Source of the DNA: a virus
DNA: 44,019 bases
Direction: 5' to 3' (one strand)
IMG/VR virus record: IMGVR_UViG_3300003886_000010
Coordinates: 1-44,019 of that record
The position numbers were made by a program, and so were the translations under genes. How positions within the stretch are numbered: the stretch's first letter is position 1; each line of letters begins with the position of its first letter. Positions 39,802 to 44,019 of this stretch are shown here, one piece after another. Below the pieces are notes generated by a model. It saw nothing but the letters and a program-made list of their open reading frames with translations, made no database searches and was not told the origin of the DNA.

Positions 39802-40037
39802 CTAGGTTTATCCTTCTCTGTGCATGGCTCGCTGGCCTCTGGCAGTCTGGCTGTTACCTCGGCGAGTTTACGAATTGATTGGGTCGCGGCTTGAAGCGAT
39901 CTAGCGCAGGCTACCATCGCATCGGCGAACTCGTCTATGGTTGACTCAGATGAAACACTGACCACGGGATGCTCTATTGTCTTGCGCAGGAACGCCGGAA
40001 CGTCGTGCTGGTCTATACCCACCTCGCCATCCTTCAC
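39798..40037 (-). CDS. Small hypothetical protein
   Basis: 79-residue helical protein (TIDEFADAMVACARSLQAATQSIRKLAEV) with charged ends. GTG start in a TAGTG overlap with the primase stop; AAGGT lies 6 nt upstream. Its stop overlaps the next ATG. Unknown family. Confidence 0.58.
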   Translation of the reverse strand: MKDGEVGIDQHDVPAFLRKTIEHPVVSVSSESTIDEFADAMVACARSLQAATQSIRKLAEVTARLPEASEPCTEKDKPR

Positions 40038-42070
40038 TACGTTACCTTACCCCGTATAGATTTCTCGTTTTGTATATCCCACTGCTGGCCCCATTCGCCA
40101 GAGCTTCGAGCGTTCCAAATCTTGCGGTCGCGCAATGCCCACAACCGTAGCGGACCTTTTTTAGTGCGGGCTATCCGTTGCCGAAACCCGGCTTTTTTGA
40201 GCCCGCGCCCCAAGGCGTTACCGCTTGTACCCCTACGGCCAATTGGGTCGTAGATTGCAAGCGCTTCGCTGGGCTTGAACATAACCTTCGCTGAGATAGC
40301 GCCCCCCAGACTCAGGGCAAGCTCCGGGTTAGTTTTCAGGTCCTCGCACCAGGCATCTATATCGCTAAAGCTGGTTTGTACCATATCCGCGTGGGCGGCG
40401 CTCGCTGGGGGGTTGGCGGTTGGGCTGAACCCATCGCAGTTGACCTTGTGCTGTAGGTGGTACATCAAATGCCGCGCACCTATACGGCCCCCAACCGGCC
40501 CCCGCCATGCCCGTAGCTTTGCATAGAACAATCGTGTGAGCGGAGCCTCCGGCACCTGGCACACGGCATAACGCCGGTCGCCGCGCTCTATGTAGATAGC
40601 GTCAAAGTGGTTAGACGTAAAGAGGTAGTTAACGGTATCTCTTAAGCGGTATTTAGTTTCGAATTTTTTGTTTACTGTTATCGACTGGCGCGTGATTAGA
40701 CCCTTAAGCTTGTCTGCGTGTTTACGCGCATCCCGCCCGGTTGCCACAACTTCATCAGCAAGGCAGAACTGCCTACGCGCGAACGCATCATTAAACTTGT
40801 CCTCTAAATCGTCTTGCGTTAAAAGGGAAAAATTCTCACCGTAGATGTCGCCGATGATCTCCCCTAGAAAAGTTTTACCCGTGCCTTGGGTTGGGCCATG
40901 CATTACAACGGCGCTGTACAGCTTCGCGCCGGGGTTCTGAATTGGGTAGGCGAGCCACTGCCAAAACCATTTTTTAAGCGTTGAGTCGCCAGCCAACAAA
41001 TAATCGACCAACTTAACGAACGGCCGCAAATCCCCCTTTTTTGAATCTACCCCCCACCCTGGCCAAACGTTGTACGCGCCTTTCTCTGTTATCTCAGGCT
41101 CCGCAGGTTCATATGTGATGTCGGTGTGCGTCCGTCGCTGCGACCACTCGCGCCAGGCTTTAAACGCGTTAACCGTTTTGGTTTTGCCTGGGTTGGCCTC
41201 GGTGGGGCATGGCTCGTTATAGAAGCGATTTGCAAATGCGCCGTTCTCTAAAAACACGGCGTTTTTTACTAACGCGGCTTGTCTGAAGTGGTAGTAACTG
41301 CCATGGCCTTCTATGTAGGCGACCTCGCTCTGTAGCGCCCAAAGTTCTGCACTACCCTCATACTCGTTGTCTAAAGCTGCGGCTAGCAGGGCTTCGAGTG
41401 CTGCGCTGCGTTCGCGTGCGGCAAATGCTGCGAGGTAATCATCGAGCCCGGTTTTCCCCCAGTCATTGACTTCTGGTATGTCACATATGTACACGTGCGC
41501 ATCACGCTCTAAATAGCGTTTGGCTAGAGTGTTTTGCTCGCGGATGATGTCTGGGTTGTCCTGCTTGTCGCTATCAAAGGCGATGATAACGGCGCGTCCG
41601 CTAAGCTTAAAAGCATCAAGCTCTGGTAGAAGGTCGAAGCCGCGTTTGCGTGCCTGGTACATTGCAACACCCCCCAGACCAATAACGTTACCTCCCGCAA
41701 AGCACCCGGCGGCGGCTTTTTTCTCCCCCTCGGTAATAACGATTGTTTGCTCCGCGTCTTTTTCTACGGCCCTCCAGTTTATAACCGGGGGGAAGTATGC
41801 GTGTGGGGGTGTGTCGGCGGGTCCGCTGTAGCGGGGTGCCTTTGTCAAGACCTCACCAAAAGCGCCTTGTGCAGCTTCGAGATAACGCACACGGTAATAC
41901 TTAGTGGGTTTGCCGTTGGTGTTGAAGTAGGGGATTTTATAGCTGGCTGCGGGTAGGTGGCTAAGGTTGGTAGTTTGTTGTTTGGTTAGAACGCTAATCT
42001 TGAGCTGTTTTATTTGCGCCGGGGTAATGCCAGAGCGTGAGAAGTCTTTTTGCATTCTTGCTTGCGTCAT
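40037..42070 (-). CDS. TOPRIM (DUF3854)-SF3 helicase replication protein
   Basis: 677-residue primase/helicase-like protein. Residues about 80-220 form a DUF3854/TOPRIM-like domain: VITEGEKKAA with Glu114, GLGGVAMYQA, and AFDSD with Asp166 and Asp168. The helicase part (about 330-520) is superfamily 3/DUF5906 type: Walker A GPTQGTGKT (392-400), Walker B FCLADE (435-440), and sensor YLFTSN (482-487). The C-terminus (about 590-677) is basic with a winged-helix-like look. No separate polymerase-type primase domain was seen, so primer synthesis is not proven. It probably opens the origin and drives replication with the phage family A polymerase. Leader AAGGCCCAACCCC precedes ATG. Confidence 0.92.
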   Translation of the reverse strand: MTQARMQKDFSRSGITPAQIKQLKISVLTKQQTTNLSHLPAASYKIPYFNTNGKPTKYYRVRYLEAAQGAFGEVLTKAPRYSGPADTPPHAYFPPVINWRAVEKDAEQTIVITEGEKKAAAGCFAGGNVIGLGGVAMYQARKRGFDLLPELDAFKLSGRAVIIAFDSDKQDNPDIIREQNTLAKRYLERDAHVYICDIPEVNDWGKTGLDDYLAAFAARERSAALEALLAAALDNEYEGSAELWALQSEVAYIEGHGSYYHFRQAALVKNAVFLENGAFANRFYNEPCPTEANPGKTKTVNAFKAWREWSQRRTHTDITYEPAEPEITEKGAYNVWPGWGVDSKKGDLRPFVKLVDYLLAGDSTLKKWFWQWLAYPIQNPGAKLYSAVVMHGPTQGTGKTFLGEIIGDIYGENFSLLTQDDLEDKFNDAFARRQFCLADEVVATGRDARKHADKLKGLITRQSITVNKKFETKYRLRDTVNYLFTSNHFDAIYIERGDRRYAVCQVPEAPLTRLFYAKLRAWRGPVGGRIGARHLMYHLQHKVNCDGFSPTANPPASAAHADMVQTSFSDIDAWCEDLKTNPELALSLGGAISAKVMFKPSEALAIYDPIGRRGTSGNALGRGLKKAGFRQRIARTKKGPLRLWALRDRKIWNARSSGEWGQQWDIQNEKSIRGKVT

Positions 42071-42095
42071 GGGGTTGGGCCTTATGCTGTGCTGA

Positions 42096-42479
42096 TTAGT
42101 GCTCTGGTTTTTGTGTCACCTCTTTCTCAAGCGACGCGGCAGCAGCCAGCATTTCAGTCACCATGCTTTTGATGGGTAGCTCGAAGCTCTGCGCTTGATC
42201 GCGCGACCAGATATAGAGGATGGCTTCGACGAAAGCTCCATAGGCAAGCTCTGGCTGAAAGGCGCCCTCTATCGTCCGAGTGACGCCTTTATCGACGCCT
42301 AGGCCCACAAGGACCACCCCCTCGACGCGCTCTCTGTTTTCGAGCAGTGTGCGGTTCTCTATTTGGTAGGCGGCGGTAAGCAAAGCGGCGGCAGGCCCGG
42401 AGATTGTGTTGTCTTGCGTGCGGTCTATAAGATCGGCGATGGCTTTTAGCGCCTCCGCCTTACCCTCATTGTCGAGCAT
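42096..42479 (-). CDS. First gene of the primase operon, hypothetical
   Basis: 127-residue helical protein (GKAEALKAIADLIDRTQ; AFVEAILYIWSRDQAQSFELPIKSMVTEMLAAAASLEKE). ATG 42479 has AAAGGATTTGACA upstream; TTG 42485 is an alternative. It is promoter-proximal to the replication operon, so likely expressed early. No family is recognised. Confidence 0.6.
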   Translation of the reverse strand: MLDNEGKAEALKAIADLIDRTQDNTISGPAAALLTAAYQIENRTLLENRERVEGVVLVGLGVDKGVTRTIEGAFQPELAYGAFVEAILYIWSRDQAQSFELPIKSMVTEMLAAAASLEKEVTQKPEH

Positions 42480-43059
42480 TGTCAAATCCTTTGTTTGGTT
42501 TTTTTAGGGGGCGAGAAGCACCATATCGGTAAAAACTGTCAGCGTAAAGCGAGGTAAAACTGGGCCTGTTTTTGGGTCCAAATAACGATTAACGTTATTT
42601 TGAAAAACCGAGTTAACGATTATTGCCCAAGGTGGGGGTTTTGGCCTCCAATTTTTCTCAAAATCGGGCCGTTTTGGTTTGGTCGTTTTGGGGTGTTTTG
42701 GGCTGTTTTGGGGATTAACGTTTCAATATCTAGCTTTGACGTTAAAAAATACCAGAAAAAATACTGGCTTTTTGGGGTGTCAATAGGGCGATAGCGAATT
42801 TACGCTCGAAACGCTATTTTCGCGTTTCTCTGTTCCACCCATTATATATAAGTACTCTATTACTACTATACCCCCCTTTATATATTACTAATTAGGGTAT
42901 AAAGCGATACATGTGTTACAGACTGCGCCGCACGGTGCGTTACGATTTTTCGATTTCGAAACAAAGCGAAACACGTGAAACAGCTTAGTTTTTCTTGGCT
43001 TTTGGGCTCGACTTGCCCACAATCCGGTTCCCGAACGCAGGACTTCGGGCTTTCGAAAA
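42480..43059. promoter_or_regulatory. Divergent intergenic region, candidate replication origin
   Basis: Largest gene-free stretch. It contains an inverted repeat aataacg-attaa-cgttatt near 42580-42598, TTAACG boxes at about 42613 and 42714, a run of GTTTTG units with about 10-bp spacing, an AT-rich block (about 42840-42895, with tatata and ttatatatt), an inverted repeat cgcac-g-gtgcg near 42930, and three GAAACA direct repeats at 42958, 42968 and 42977. It precedes the replication genes, where phage origins commonly lie. Promoters for both directions are expected but not assigned. Confidence 0.6.
42681..42710 (+). repeat. Three tandem 10-bp GTTTTG units
   Basis: GGTCGTTTTG, GGGTGTTTTG and GGCTGTTTTG follow each other, with a further GTTTTG at 42671-42676 and a GGGG run after the last unit. 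The one-helical-turn spacing resembles iterons. The G-rich strand could also form a quadruplex. Confidence 0.75.
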
Positions 43060-43815
43060 TTGGCATCGACGATAATTTCAGTTTCAGCGGGCCGCGCTGG
43101 TGGCCTAAGCCGCACCGCAGTTCGAGGTGTCGGTTCGCAACTTCGGGGCGATGGGCTCGAAGGGATTAACGATCAGCTCAAGGCGATTCAGGACTCGCTA
43201 AATTCGATCCAGATAAAAACCGATTTCCCGGCGTTACAACGTGAACTTTTGCGGAGCTGGGGCGATACGACCAAAGGCCAATCTGAGATCGCCAAGTCTG
43301 CAACGCGAGGCATGAACAGCGCCGCACGACCGGCCAAGACTGTCGCAAAACGCTTGATTTCAGCAAAGCGAAATCTGCCCCCTAATCGCGTTGGGCGGAA
43401 CCTAAAGATCATATACGCTGTCGCTAATCGCCCTAGTGTGGAGATTAGAGCGAGCGGTCAGATGCTCCCCTTGACTCAGCTCAAGGGTGGGCGAGCCAAC
43501 CCTAAACAAACAGCACTAGGCGTTAAAGTCACAGCTACACGCGGTAAGCGCACGCTTATTAAAGGGGCGTTTATCGCTAAGGGTAGAGGCGCACAAGGTG
43601 CCCAGGTGTTTCAACGGGACTCTATTGGTGCTGGGCCAAAGCGGGTGGGTAGGTTACCGATAACGGCACTTCGAACACCAAGCATAGCGCATACGTTAGT
43701 GCTGCCAGAGATCAGCGAGCCTACTATTGACCGCTTTGATTTAGCGTGGCTTAACGCCTACGAGAAACAGTTGATAGCTGCTATTCGTAGAAGTAATGTA
43801 CGAATTAAAGGTTAG
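43060..43815 (+). CDS. Tail protein of lambda gpZ family
   Basis: 251-residue protein with the gpZ-type pattern in its last two thirds: a long basic helix (SARPAKTVAKRLISAKRNLPP), then GRKxL-like GKRTLIKGAFIAKGRG..VFQRD, RLPITALRTPSIAHTLVLPEI. In lambda, gpZ acts at tail completion. Here it stands apart from the tail operon, upstream of the terminase genes if the ends join. The start is uncertain: TTG 43060 is the first in-frame option with no clear ribosome site. Confidence 0.72.
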   Translation: MASTIISVSAGRAGGLSRTAVRGVGSQLRGDGLEGINDQLKAIQDSLNSIQIKTDFPALQRELLRSWGDTTKGQSEIAKSATRGMNSAARPAKTVAKRLISAKRNLPPNRVGRNLKIIYAVANRPSVEIRASGQMLPLTQLKGGRANPKQTALGVKVTATRGKRTLIKGAFIAKGRGAQGAQVFQRDSIGAGPKRVGRLPITALRTPSIAHTLVLPEISEPTIDRFDLAWLNAYEKQLIAAIRRSNVRIKG

Positions 43816-43820
43816 GCGTT

Positions 43821-44019
43821 ATGGTAAGGTACTGTGACGTTAACTCATTAACGTTAGCCCCCACCCTCAATGGTGTAGTGGCTGCCCCCCACCCCCACGT
43901 AACGTTACGTAAAAAAATAACGTTGCCCCGTGGTCCAGGTGCAGGGGGGGCCCTAACAAATATTTCACTAGAAAAAAAGCGGGTCCTTTCCCGGCAAAAA
44001 GCTGCGCGGGTCGCTAGCC
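43821..44019 (+). CDS. Partial ORF running off the window end
   Basis: From ATG 43821, with AAAGGTTAGGCGTT upstream, the frame stays open to the last base (66 codons). If the ends are contiguous it would stop at 24 in the window, giving about 71 residues. The coding potential is weak: the product is basic and Pro-rich in the middle, and the DNA carries TTAACG motifs and a perfect palindrome. It may be a small protein or simply an open non-coding stretch. Confidence 0.3.
   Translation, partial: MVRYCDVNSLTLAPTLNGVVAAPHPHVTLRKKITLPRGPGAGGALTNISLEKKRVLSRQKAARVAS
43897..43910. repeat. Perfect 14-bp palindrome
   Basis: acgtaacgttacgt, a perfect palindrome directly followed by an A-run, in the stretch between the gpZ-like gene and the window end. 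Candidate protein-binding site (operator, or packaging recognition) on the terminase side. Confidence 0.6.

Noticed and set aside
42600-42794. 64-codon plus-strand ORF rich in Phe, Trp and Gly
   Set aside because: It lies on the GTTTTG repeats and AT-rich sequence, lacks a ribosome site, and its composition is explained by the repeats.
25630-43059. Repressor/integrase lysogeny module
   Set aside because: Small HTH-like proteins exist, but no integrase, CI-like repressor or attachment site is recognisable, so a temperate life style is not supported.
1-44019. tRNA genes or CRISPR arrays
   Set aside because: No cloverleaf-like segments or regularly spaced direct repeats with unique spacers were seen by eye; a dedicated scan was not possible.

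Overview
The window reads as the complete, or nearly complete, genome of a tailed double-stranded DNA phage with a long non-contractile tail (siphovirus), opened just upstream of the terminase genes. Terminase, portal, a fused prohead protease/capsid protein, a tail tube, a tail chaperone with a -1 frameshift, a tape measure, a distal tail protein and a tail hub appear in the order usual for lambda-like morphogenesis. The host is Gram-negative, because there is an inner/outer membrane spanin pair with a lipobox. It is probably a gammaproteobacterium, because the phage carries a CsrA closely matching the enterobacterial protein (inference). I see no integrase, no recognisable CI/Cro-type repressor, no tRNA, no CRISPR array and no phage RNA polymerase, so a virulent phage using host RNA polymerase is the simplest reading.

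Layout. (1) 129-25039, plus strand: packaging, head, tail and lysis genes. Between portal and prohead protease sits an unusual cassette (4736-8532): a collagen-like/YadA-like fiber, an unknown protein, a PAPS-type sulfotransferase and a small acidic protein. Lysis genes (DUF5675 protein, small membrane proteins, overlapping Rz/Rz1) are followed by a lectin-like fiber and a hairpin at 25049-25128. (2) 25133-36059, minus strand: replication and recombination (SNF2-type helicase, VRR-NUC nuclease, Cas4-like nuclease, zinc-ribbon/HPD protein, family A DNA polymerase), a Cys-motif protein with a histone-like tail, and many small membrane and zinc-ribbon proteins packed with 1-4 nt overlaps. (3) 36259-37188, plus strand: a 43-residue HTH-like protein and a DUF932 protein, ending at a strong terminator. 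(4) 37242-42479, minus strand: TOPRIM/SF3 primase-helicase, two fibronectin-type proteins, a cupin-like protein, CsrA and small proteins. (5) 42480-43059: an AT-rich and G/T-repeat control region that may be the replication origin. (6) 43060-43815, plus strand: a tail protein of the lambda gpZ family placed far from the other tail genes, then a partial ORF running off the end.

Several short genes below 60 codons are supported by exact stop/start overlaps (ATGA, GTGA, TTGA, TAATG) with their neighbours: 28143-28226, 28223-28387, 31425-31586, 31583-31735, 34279-34416, 35632-35724 and csrA at 37982-38161.

The most unusual features are: the phage-encoded CsrA; a recurring leader (A)AGG(A/C)CC(C/T)AA upstream of many starts, which is a Shine-Dalgarno sequence that in most copies contains the CsrA core GGA; a lysine-rich histone-H1-like domain fused in frame to the helicase and carrying its own start with that same leader; and the fiber plus sulfotransferase cassette inside the head operon.
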